Assembly: GCA_019454045.1 (NCBI GenBank)
Contig: SKCR01017720.1
Location: 62,001 to 126,000, forward strand
Origin: Zanthoxylum bungeanum
Taxonomy: Eukaryota > Streptophyta > Magnoliopsida > Sapindales > Rutaceae
DNA: 64,000 nt
Direction of reading: 5' to 3'
In this document: piece by piece, positions 23,292 through 32,310 of the stretch
How positions within the stretch are numbered: position 1 is the first letter of the stretch
Layout: every line of letters starts with the position of its first letter
Notes under the pieces: model-generated
The model's input: the letters and a program-made list of their open reading frames with translations, nothing else
Database searches by the model: none
Told to the model about the DNA's origin: nothing
Position numbers and translations under genes: made by a program

Positions 23292-23540
23292 ATGTTAATC
23301 AAGCTGTAAATTTTTGTAAAATATTATATCTCTTTGTCTTTTCCTAATAGTTGTGATTTGTTTTGTTGTTTTCTTTTATTTTCTCCGACAAGATCCAGAC
23401 CTTTTTGACTACCATGATTTATTTTACTATTACCTAATAATTTTCATTTGGCAGGTACTAGTGCTATTATTTTACTCACCCTTTTCAGGTGTTATAAATT
23501 CAACTCATCATTGCAGTTTTGAAGACATCCAGAGTAAAAC
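23292..23540 (+). other. Spacer between virus-like ORF and LOG copy
   Basis: T-rich, with several pyrimidine-AG sites (near 23454, 23488 and 23515) that look like splice acceptors just before the LOG start. No coding match seen. Confidence 0.4.
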
Positions 23541-24194
23541 ATGGAAGCCACTTCAAGAAGACGAGTTGAAAACATCTGTGTGTTTTGCGGTAGTAGTGTT
23601 GGTACTAAACCACAATACATAGAAGCAGCACATGAATTGGGTCGAGTCTTAGCTGCAAGGAATATGCACTTAATATATGGCGGAGGAAATCTTGGACTTA
23701 TGGGGATCGTTTCAAAGGCGGTACAGGAATGAGGCAGTCACGTTTTGGGAATCATCCCAAAACCCTTGGCAGAGGCAAATCTTATTGAACCATCAAACGA
23801 AAAGGAACTGATCGTGCCAGGTATGTCTGAACGATTGGTAGAAATGATTAATCATGCTGATGCTTTTATTGCTTTGCCAGGTGGTTTGGCTACATTGGAG
23901 GAAATTTTTATTGTGTTATCTTGGGCGAACCTGAACATACACCAGAAACCAATTGGACTGGTCAACGTTGATGGATTTTATGATTTTCTTTTTGTGTTTC
24001 TTGATGATGCTCGGAGAAATGGGTTCGTGTCAAAACCTTTAAAAGAACTCATTTTTACTGCCAGAACTGCTCTGGATCTAATAGACCAACTCATAGCCTA
24101 TGAACCACGAGTTGACCCTATCCTTTCAAAGATAAATTGGTCCGAGGATGATCGTGGTAAGAGGCGTCGTGTTAATCTGGATCTTAACCTTTAA
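23541..24194 (+). pseudogene. LOG-like cytokinin riboside 5'-monophosphate phosphoribohydrolase, intronless copy with one stop
   Basis: 217 codons, the usual LOG length. LOG enzymes release active cytokinin bases from riboside monophosphates in the cytosol/nucleus. Motifs: [10 protein letters not shown] (12-21), [13 protein letters not shown] (43-55), GIIPKPL, MSERLVEMINHADAFIALPGG, NLNIHQKPIGLVNVDGFY and a basic end. The signature PGGxGTxxE reads PGGLATLEE (23877-23903), a Gly-to-Ala change. One in-frame TGA at 23730-23732 splits it; a CGA-to-TGA change at a methylated CpG is a plausible cause. Plant LOG genes normally have several introns; none is present, so this derives from spliced RNA. 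Gypsy 3' sequence follows directly, and the last ~35 codons are repeated downstream. It seems closest to the LOGL10-type group, from memory. Probably inactive, although a single stop is its only frame break. Confidence 0.85.
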
Positions 24195-24452
24195 TTTCCT
24201 GTTGATTTTTAGCTAACCAGGTACGACCTTCTTAACTCTCATTTACTGTTTAAGACATTGGGGACAATGTCTCATAGCCTATGAACCACGAGTTGACCAT
24301 ATCCTTTCAGAGATAAATTGGTCCGAGGACGATCGTGGTAAGATGCGTCGTGTTAATCTGGATCTTAACCTTTAATTTCCTGTCGATTTTCAGCTAACCA
24401 GGTACGACCTTCTTAACTCTCCTTTTACTGTTTAAGACATTGGGGACAATGT
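24090..24452 (+). repeat. 181-bp tandem duplication of LOG 3' end plus downstream sequence
   Basis: The unit beginning CTCATAGCCTATGAACCACG starts at 24090 and 24271. Each contains the last LOG codons, the stop, about 80 bases of 3' sequence and GACATTGGGGACAATGTCTCAT. The join has CTCAT microhomology. The copies differ at a few positions. Confidence 0.92.
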
Positions 24453-24456
24453 CTCA

Positions 24457-24480
24457 TTTAGGTTTGGGGAAGGGAATTAG
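24457..24480 (+). promoter_or_regulatory. Polypurine-like tract of a Gypsy element
   Basis: TTTAGGTTTGGGGAAGGG follows GACATTGGGGACAATGTCTCAT. This pairing of a GACAATG block and an AGGTTTGGGG tract is typical just upstream of the 3' LTR in plant Gypsy elements; compare 28436-28447 and, reversed, 45160-45200. Confidence 0.55.
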
Positions 24481-25604
24481 TTGATCAGTACCTTGGTTTT
24501 AGGTTGTGTGTTGTTTTTATTTTTAGTCCAAAATTTTTCGAAAAATACAAAAAAATTTGAAAATTTTTCAAAAATTACAAAAATATTTTGTGTTTTTGTG
24601 TTTTTATTTTGACTAAAAAGGTGAATTTGGTAAGAGATGGCTGAGTAAGGAGTTTTCACTCTTGAGACGTATCTCAAACCTATTTCGAAAAAAGTTAATT
24701 TTTGTTTATTTCCTTTTAAATTATTTAATTTGTAAATTCTCCATAAAATTGACTAAAATGGATCTTCATATGCTCAGTTGGCAGGTATTATCAACATACA
24801 TGGAAACATACAGACATGAGCTAAAATTGAAAAGTTTGTATTATTCAGTGCTCTAGTTTAATCGGAGGAAGCATCTCAAAAAGTGATGGAGTAAAAAAAA
24901 AAAAATCTGAGATCCGAGTTATTAAGTCTGTAAGGGTGTTTTAACACCTAGTGCCCTAAAACCAAATGGTTTGGGAGTCACTGGTGTAGGCACTGCATTT
25001 TTGCATATAAGTCCCTATGATGAGTCTCATTTGGAGACACTACCTTTTAAGTCACGGAGGTCACGGAAAACGGACATCGGAAGGGGAAATTCAGAATAAA
25101 CAAGGTTCACTGTTTTCGTTCGTGCTGCGTTCGTGTATACGTTCGAACGCCACACAGATTGCGGGCGTTCGTGCCGCGTTCGAGGAAGTGTTCGAACGGT
25201 GTCGGTAATTCTGGTTTTGCTGCAAGCCTCACATCAAGCCCAATTCGCCCAAGCCTTGGCCCACACGCCCAAGCCCACTTAAAACACATATTTAACACAT
25301 GGTGAAATCAAAACAAATCTAAAAATCACATACCAAATTAAAATAAACATTAAAATCAATCAAATATTTTAATTCCTTAATTAAGATATTCACCCACCAA
25401 TTACACAAGATTCCTTCCTAACTAAACAAAATCACATACTAAATTAAAAAGATGTCATGCCTAATTAAAATCAATTATAACAAATTAAAGATATTGACTA
25501 CCTAATCTAAACCAAATTTGTCCCCCCTCGATCTTTGACTTTCCTTACTCAACACTAAATCAAATCCATTCCTTGTGAGACAAGATGAAGCCATATTCCT
25601 TCTC

Positions 25605-25612
25605 TATATAAA
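25605..25612 (+). promoter_or_regulatory. TATA box in Gypsy LTR-like region
   Basis: TATATAAA, followed by a CA-rich untranslated-like stretch that starts ACAACCCCTAACCAAGACATG. Confidence 0.5.
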
Positions 25613-26465
25613 CAACCCCTAACCAAGACATGCACTCCCATAGCTCATACCTAGCTCATTCATACAAGAAAAGCCTCTCCTAGCTCATTCATACAAGAAA
25701 AGCCTCTCCTAGCTCATACACACAACTCACACGAAAATCACAACACACACAAGAAACACCCAAGCTTATTGACACAACTCTCCCTCACTCTCAATAACCG
25801 AAGATCACAAACCAAAGAACCCTCATTGCCTTGACCAAAACACATCCCGAACAGCCCCTTTACCTCATCAAAACAGCCCCCGAACCACTCCATAACACCA
25901 CCGAAAATCACACCCAAAACAGTAGCCAAAACATCCCAAGAACAGTAACTAAAATAGAGCAGCAGAACAGTAGCAAAACGGCAGCGAATCGAAGTCAAAA
26001 GCAGCAGCAAAAGACAAAGAACGACGACTCAAAACAGTAAGACAACGAACGAGAGCAGTGAACCAGTGAACTGGAAGAGTTGCGGAGCATCCACCCTTCC
26101 GACGATCGTGTACCGTACATCCGAGAGGTGATTTAAAAGGTTAGACCTGAGGGCACTTTTCTCATTAGTTTATATTCATCTTTTGATTGTTTATTGAATT
26201 ATATTCGCATGAGAGTCATTTTTGGATGCATGTTGTGGCTTGAATGAAATGGAAAATGTGTCGCCTCTTGTGGTATATAGGATGGAAACCCGGACATAAA
26301 TTTCATAGCCGATTCCGAATGGACGGTAGTATGATCTGTACTCGGGATACAACTCCACGTACCACTTGAGTAAACGGCACATTCTTTTGTTTTATGTTGC
26401 TTTGATTTATTTATTTTTCGTTATTTGAATTCTGCATGTTACTTTAGTATGTATGATACAATCGA

Positions 26466-26870
26466 GCGCATGGGCTTAGTAAGTCGGATTAAAGGTCCCC
26501 TATTTGGAGGGGTTAAAATCCTTTACCATAATGCTTTGCCGCGCCGGTTGATGTGTGTTCGGTTGGATATAAGATATGTTCAATCGGATATACTAAGTTT
26601 GATATGATTGTCTTTATTCTTGTATACATGATGTGATCGAGCGCATGGGCTTAGTAAGTGCGATGAAAGGTCCTCTAATTGAAGAGGTTAAAATCCTTTA
26701 CCATGATGCTTTGCCGCGCCGATTAATGTATATTCGGTTGAATGTAAGATGTGTTCAATTGGGTACATGAAGTCTAAGGTTATTGTCTTTATTTTTTATA
26801 TGCATTAAGATAAGCGCATGGGCTTAGTAAGTGCGATGAAAGGTCCTCTAATTGAAGAGGATAAAATCCT
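26466..26870 (+). repeat. Three tandem units of about 174 bp
   Basis: GCGCATGGGCTTAGTAAGT begins units at 26466, 26641 and 26814. Each unit also holds an AAAGGTCC(C/T)CTA block and an AAAATCCTT block; the third unit is cut short at about 26875. Confidence 0.9.
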
Positions 26871-26932
26871 TCGCCGCGCTTCATATTTCGCTATTTGCTT
26901 TTTTATATATTTATTGCGTCACATTTTGTGCA

Positions 26933-27150
26933 TCAGGTCTGTTCCCGTTCGAATGCGTTATCGAACGCTATACGAACGCGAACCTTCTGTTTCCCGTTCG
27001 AACGCGTTTTACAAACGCTACTCGAACGCGCATGCATTTTGTTTCATCAGGTCTGGATCCGTTCGAACGCATTATCAATTGCTACACGAACGCGAACCTT
27101 CTGTTTACCGTTCGAACGCGTTTACGAACGCTACACGAACACGCACACAC
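26933..27150. repeat. Repeat of TTCGAACGCG modules (two units of about 115 bp)
   Basis: ATCAGGTCTG starts units at about 26933 and 27047. Within each, CCGTTCGAACGCG-type and CGAACGCG blocks alternate. Related GTTCGAACG sites occur at 25141 and 25189 in the same LTR-like region. Confidence 0.85.
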
Positions 27151-27620
27151 TGAACTAAGTCTGTCTCATCATATTTCATGCACAACTGCCTTTTGGGTGA
27201 TCTCCCTTGCATTATGTAGCCAATCATATTATTTGTATTCCTGCATTTATCCATTCGATGTGTTCTTGGGATGATATTCGAGCATGATTAGGCTATTAGC
27301 ATGTTATTTGGTTAATATGTTCATGAGATAGTACTCAAGCATGATTAGGTTGTTCTTAGTTTTCCCTATCATATGATTGAGAAATGTTCATGAGATTGCC
27401 ATGTGATGTTGCATGTTGTGATGAACTTGTTGATGTATGCATGTGAATTTAGAAGCATGATACTCTTGGAAATAAGTGTTACTTAAACTTGATTAAATTA
27501 TTACATAAATCCTTTCATTACAAGTGACATAAGTAAGGGACCATCCCGAACCCAATGGTTTGAGGTCTTCCCTTGCGAGGGGTGAGTGCGGCCTTAAATC
27601 TCATTTTCCTAGTTCACACC

Positions 27621-27900
27621 AGGTGGCGACTCCATTATTCTCCGGTTTAGTCCCCCGTGGCTACTCCGTACTCCCGACCGGGCCGCGAGCCCAGGACAGC
27701 ATTCGTCGCCCCAGAACCTGTGTTCCCACAACTGGCCCAAAGCTCGCTACATGGATCAAAGATGCTGCAAAAATATATATATCTGAAGTCTGAGTAATTA
27801 AGTTCGTAGGGGTATCTTAACACCTGGTGCCCTAAAGCCAACTGGTTTGGGAGCCACCGACCCAACACTCGCTACATAGATGGAAGATATTGTATATAAA
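27621..27900 (+). mobile_element. Possible Gypsy primer site and short interior
   Basis: TGGCGACTCC at 27624-27633 resembles the primer-binding region used by Ogre/Tat elements. A GC-rich stretch follows. The segment 27781-27860 is a diverged copy of 24905-24985 (both contain TTAACACCT(A/G)GTGCCCTAAA), and CGCTACAT(A/G)GAT recurs at 27747 and 27873, so this interval has been rearranged. Confidence 0.4.
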
Positions 27901-28447
27901 TAAAAAATAGAGAAAAATCAAAGAAAAAATCAGAAAAATGAGAAAAATTATTACGTTGCTGCAAAAAGGTGTGAATTCTGATAAAACTTTAGGACAAAAA
28001 TATTACTCTCTTATCAACTGCACTTATGATTGTTGTGGGCAAAAATGAGTTGTTTAATATTATGTTGGCTGTGTATATGAAGAATGACAAATATAATCGG
28101 AGAATTTACTTATTCAGTAATTTATAAAGAAACAAAACAACTAGTAACTTGAAGTAGAAGTTTCACCTGATTAGTCATTAACATCTTTATTCTCTTTTCG
28201 CTTATCTTTTTGCTTTTGTGTGCATTAGTTTTACAACCTTTTTACTTTTGTAAAATGTTTGTGGGTATCATTGCTGTAAACCCTCACGAGACTACAACTC
28301 GTCCACTATGGACACCTAGGGGTTTAAAGGCTTGTTGCATATGCTAAATGCAACCGTGATCCCTACGAAAGTGGCTTAGTTAATTTATTTATGTTATTTT
28401 ACTCTATGTTTTGCTTGAGGACTAGCAAAATGTTAGGTTTGGGGGTG
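27901..28447 (+). mobile_element. 3' interior of Athila-like Gypsy with polypurine tract
   Basis: The stretch 28260-28390 (CCCTCACGAGACTACAACTC... CTACGAAAGTGGC) is homologous to the reverse strand of 44270-44420. It ends in GGTTTGGGGGTG (28436-28447), the polypurine tract, directly before the LTR start. No pol coding is readable. Confidence 0.7.
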
Positions 28448-29034
28448 TGATGAGTGGTATTTCTATCACTATTTCCCACTCATTAAACCTAATATTTTGT
28501 ATAGTTTCTTGAGTTTTGTGAATATTTTGATGTGTTTTGTGTTATTTTGTAGATAAATAAAGTTTCAGGACATTCTGGAGGTGATTCGGACCAAAACAGT
28601 GAAAATTGGGAAAATGGCATTTTGGTAATTTGAACGCGTCGCGACGCGCAAGCCCTAGGCGTCGCGACGCCTAACGTGCACCAGAGATGCTAACGTGCGT
28701 CAGGTCAACGGGTCAGAATTTGAGAAGTTTGACTTTGCTAACGTGCACCGTGCCACGTGTCACCATCACAGCCGATCTGCTAAAGTGCGTCGTGCCACGT
28801 GTCATCATCCTACGATATCAATAATTACTATTTCCATGTGTGCCACGTGTCATCCTACGTGTCGCCACGTCATCCGGTCAACGAGTCAACTCTGCCACGC
28901 GTCATGCCACGTCATCATCAACGTCATCCGGTCAACCGAGTCAACATGCCACGTCATCATCAGCCAATCACAGCGTGACACGTGTCGTAATCCTACGATG
29001 CCGAAAATTGTTCTCAGCCGCCTTGCCACGTCAG
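28448..29034 (+). mobile_element. Athila-like Gypsy LTR, left part (U3)
   Basis: Starts TGATGAGTGGTATTTC after the polypurine tract. It contains two CGTCGCGACG palindromes (28639, 28662) and a dense array of CACGTG (28754, 28796, 28844, 28979), other ACGT cores and GGTCAAC sites. It is split after GTCAG (29030-29034) by a Copia insertion and resumes at 40219. Confidence 0.75.
28702..28990. promoter_or_regulatory. Cluster of G-box (CACGTG) and W-box-like (GGTCAAC) sites in LTR U3
   Basis: Four perfect CACGTG hexamers in 230 bp, usually inside GCCACGTGTCATC, mixed with CCACGTCATC and GGTCAAC/GAGTCAAC. A fifth CACGTG lies beyond the insertion at 40296, then the TATA box at 40389. bZIP/bHLH and WRKY factors are the known binders of such cores; function here is inferred. 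Confidence 0.6.
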
Positions 29035-32000
29035 TGTTGGACAATTATGACCCATAGCGTCACTATTTGTACAGATCATGGTGTTGTTGTACAAATTAAC
29101 TATGTGACAAAGAGATTGCACTCTTATCATTTGTGATTAGATCACCTAGATGTATAAATGATAGGAGGTCCCTATGATTAGTTCCTGGATTGAGATGATA
29201 TGAGACAGTATCAGTCCTCGAAGGATTAATCATTAAATATCCCTAGTCGTAGTATTATCGAGATTGGACTTCGATAATGCGGAATAGACTAGTATTACAC
29301 TTGTGCGCGTTATGTGAGATCATAACGGCATAGTTCTCATATATTTGGGTATAGGATACTCATGCAAATGTAATAGGAGGTTGTGTTTTACCGATGGTAC
29401 GGAAAACAGCTTCGCTCTGGATAGACCCCTCGGAATTCCATTGGTAGTATGACTATGTGTCTATGGAAGTCCGATATCACGGTAGGTGTATTTGGTCTTA
29501 ACGTGAGACTTGCACCGCTAATACTTGCGATAATCGGTATGCTTTAGTTTTGGTCGTCCAGGGCTTTAACAGGTTCTGTGTACGCCTCTGCTGGGTATAT
29601 CGAGAATCGTAGTGTATTGGGTGTGATGTCAAGACGGAAGTATCACTCCAGTCATAGTGGAGATGATGTCACGTAGGATACGGTACTAGTGCTCTTAAGT
29701 ACTGCAGTCATCGGGATATTATGACTAGGTCATGTATGTCCGATTATAGAGACTAGTTACCAGACATCCGACATGTGCTTCGTACGGGGCAGACACATTC
29801 CAGCCTCAGGCCTAGCACGTGACAATCGGATACTGGATCGCAATACGCAATACTACGTATACTACGCCTAACATAGATTATATATTCCAGTAAGAATATT
29901 TCTGGAGAATTGGGTAGGCACTGTGCTTTGCTAGAAGCCAACCATGTCTTGTAAATCGGTAAGCACGTGGTACGAGGTACGCACGTATTCGGATAATCCG
30001 ATGACCGTATTTACTGCCAACACATCCAGGGATCTCTTGGGTCGCTTCCCAAAGATTCACCGATGACAGTTGATTTAAATTAGAATTAATCTGGGATTAA
30101 TTAAGAGAGAAAATTAATCTGGGATTAATTAAGATGGAGAAAATTAATCTAGGATTAATTGAGGTATTATTTAATCTGGGATTAAATGTGTTCGGAAGAG
30201 AGAGAACGCGATTAATTTGGAATTAATCGGAATTAATCGGTAGAATAAATTTAATTGTTAAATTTTATTTTTCTATTTAATTTATTCGTATGGGCTAAAA
30301 TTAATATATCGGATATATTAATATGAATTGGATTTCATTACGAAATTAAAGTTGGACTTTAATGCGAACGAGCGAATTAACTATGTGACAAAGAGATTTC
30401 TCTCTTATCATTTGTGATTAGATCACCTAGATGTATAAATGATAGGAGGTCCCTATGATTAGTTTCTGGATTGAGATGATATGAGACAGTATCAATCCTC
30501 GAAGGATTAATCATTAAATATCCCTTGTCGTAGTATTATCGAGATTGGACATCGATAATGCGGAATAGACTAATATTACACTTGTGCGCGTTATGTGAGA
30601 TCATAACGGCATAGTTCTCATATATTTGGGTATAGGATACTCATGCAAATGTAATAGGAGGTTGTGTTTTACCGTTGGTACGGAAAACAGCTTCGCTCTG
30701 GATAGACCCCTCGGAATTCCATTGGTAGTATGACTATGTGTCTATGGAAGTCCGATATCAGGGTAGGTGTATTTGGTCTTAACCTGAGACTTGCACCGCT
30801 AATACTTGCGACAATCGGTATGCTTTAGTTTTGGTCGTCCAGGGCTTTAACAGGTTCTGTGTACGCCTCTGCTGGGTATATCGAGAATCGTAGTGTATTG
30901 GGTGTGATGTCAAGACGGAAGTATCACTCCAGTCATAGTGGAGATGATGTCACGTAGGATACGGTACTAGTGCTCTTAAGTACTGCAGTCATCGGGATAT
31001 TATGACTAGGTCATGTATGTCCGATTATAGAGACTAGTTACCAGACATCCGACATGTGCTTCGTACGGGGCAGACACATTCCAGCCCCAGGCCTAGCACG
31101 TGACAATCCGATACTGGATCGCAATACGCAATACTACGTATACTACGCCTGACATAGATTATATATTCCAGTAAGAATATTTCTGGAGAATTGGGTAGGC
31201 ACGGTGCTTTGCTAGAAGCCAACCATGTCTTGTAAATCGGTAAGCACGTGGTACGAGGTACACACGTATTCGGATAATCCGATGACCGTATTTACTGCCA
31301 ACATATCCATGGATCTCTTGGGTCGCTTCCCAAAGATTCACTGATGACAGTTGATTTAAATTAGAATTAATCTGGGATTAATTAAGAGAGAAAATTAATA
31401 TGTGATTAATTAAGATGGAGAAAATTAATCTAGGATTAATTGAGGTATTATTTAATCTGGGATTAAATGTGTTCGGAAGAGAGAGAACGCGATTAATTTG
31501 GAATTAATCGGTAGAATAAATTTAATTGTTAAATTTGATTTTTCTATTTAATTTATTCGTATGGGCTAAAATTAATATATCGGATATATTAATATGAATT
31601 GGATTTCATTACGAAATTAAAGTTGGACTTTAATGCGAAGGAGCGAATTAATTTAGAATTAATTCGTAGACGACATTCGTAATATATTTGCGAGGCATCG
31701 TTATTTAATTAAATTAGATTTAATTATTTAGCGATGAAAGTTCGTTTAATTAGATTAAACGGAACCGAGCCGCGGCAAATGTTCGTAGAGATATTTGAGT
31801 TTTGAATTCAAATGTGGGGCCCACTTTAATGTGGTAGTTGGGAGGGTAGTTGGCATTTATGCCAAAACCACTTACTTTCCAACCACTTGGTTTAGGTGAA
31901 ACCAAATTACGCCAACTACATGGTTTTGGGTAAAAGGGTAAAACCCTTTAACAAAACCAAAAGGCCTTCTCTCTCTCTTCACTCAACACACTTGTAACAC

Positions 32001-32296
32001 TTGGAACAACATGAGAAACCCTAAAATCCTCTCATGATGGGCGTGAACTTCATTTCTTCTTCTCTTTGATTTTGTGGCAAAATCAACAAAGCTAGCACTT
32101 GGAGAAATCAACTAAGGTGATAGGGAAACTACTTCAAGAGTTGGAATCATCACTTAAAGCTTGGATCTTGGAGATCTCTTCTCAAAATTTTAAAGCTCAA
32201 ATCTGTTCATTGTAAGTATATTCCGCAACTTATTTTGAATTTATGAACACCTTTACATGCTTATTAGATCCTTGGCATGTTCTAGGAACACTAACA
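29035..32296 (+). repeat. Left LTR of element 1 with internal duplication
   Basis: 3262 bp against 1976 bp for the right LTR. The segment 29094-30374 is repeated from 30375 on. The join lies at AATTAA, present at 29094-29099 and at the join, so this is a microhomology-mediated duplication. A canonical GTAAGTAT donor-like site is at 32212. A MYB-like GGTAGTTGGGAGGGTAGTTGG block starts at 31833. Confidence 0.93.
30083..30188. repeat. Tandem AATTAATC-nnn-GATTAATT palindromes in LTR
   Basis: Four units (about 30083, 30112, 30142, 30171) of an imperfect palindrome like AATTAATCTGGGATTAATT. The same block recurs at about 31363-31470, at 39287-39391, and reversed at 63600-63735 with five units; element 2 has a single unit. 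Confidence 0.85.
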
Positions 32297-32297
32297 A

Positions 32298-32310
32298 TGG
32301 TATCAAGAGC
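32298..32310 (+). promoter_or_regulatory. Primer-binding site of element 1
   Basis: TGGTATCAAGAGC begins two bases after the LTR end ...CTAACA; close to the tRNA-Met complement with one inserted base. Confidence 0.85.

Larger units (their letters stand above)
24481..27620 (+). mobile_element. Gypsy LTR-like region (Tat/Ogre- or Athila-like), start uncertain
   Basis: Placed between the purine tract at 24457-24480 and a primer-site-like TGGCGACTCC at 27624. The left end could be at about 24482 (TGATCAG) or at 25018 (TGATGAG); I cannot decide. A TATATAAA box is at 25605-25612. It includes a 29-bp duplication (25652-25709), three 174-bp repeats (26466-26870) and TTCGAACGCG repeats (26933-27150). 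ORFs here are not supported as genes. Confidence 0.5.

Noticed and set aside
25738..26040. ORFs on both strands in the CA-rich part of the Gypsy LTR-like region
   Set aside because: Low-complexity Gln/Thr/Asn-rich leader downstream of the TATA box, without domain signal.
26933..27150. Regular direct repeats that could suggest a CRISPR-like array
   Set aside because: Units are few, spacers are themselves repeats, no cas genes exist, and the context is a plant LTR.
26895..27274. Overlapping plus-strand ORFs of 87-140 codons
   Set aside because: All three frames are open because of the TTCGAACGCG repeats; the residues are low-complexity Arg/Thr repeats, a by-product of the repeat array.
28695..29136. 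Two overlapping ORFs of about 100-120 codons
   Set aside because: They follow the repeated CCACGTCATC sequence of the LTR promoter and continue across the Copia insertion border, so they cannot be an original gene.
29753..29941. A 62-codon minus-strand ORF conserved at 31034-31222 and 38958-39146
   Set aside because: It lies antisense inside the LTR of element 1 and is conserved only because the LTR copies are near-identical; no known domain and no independent coding signal.
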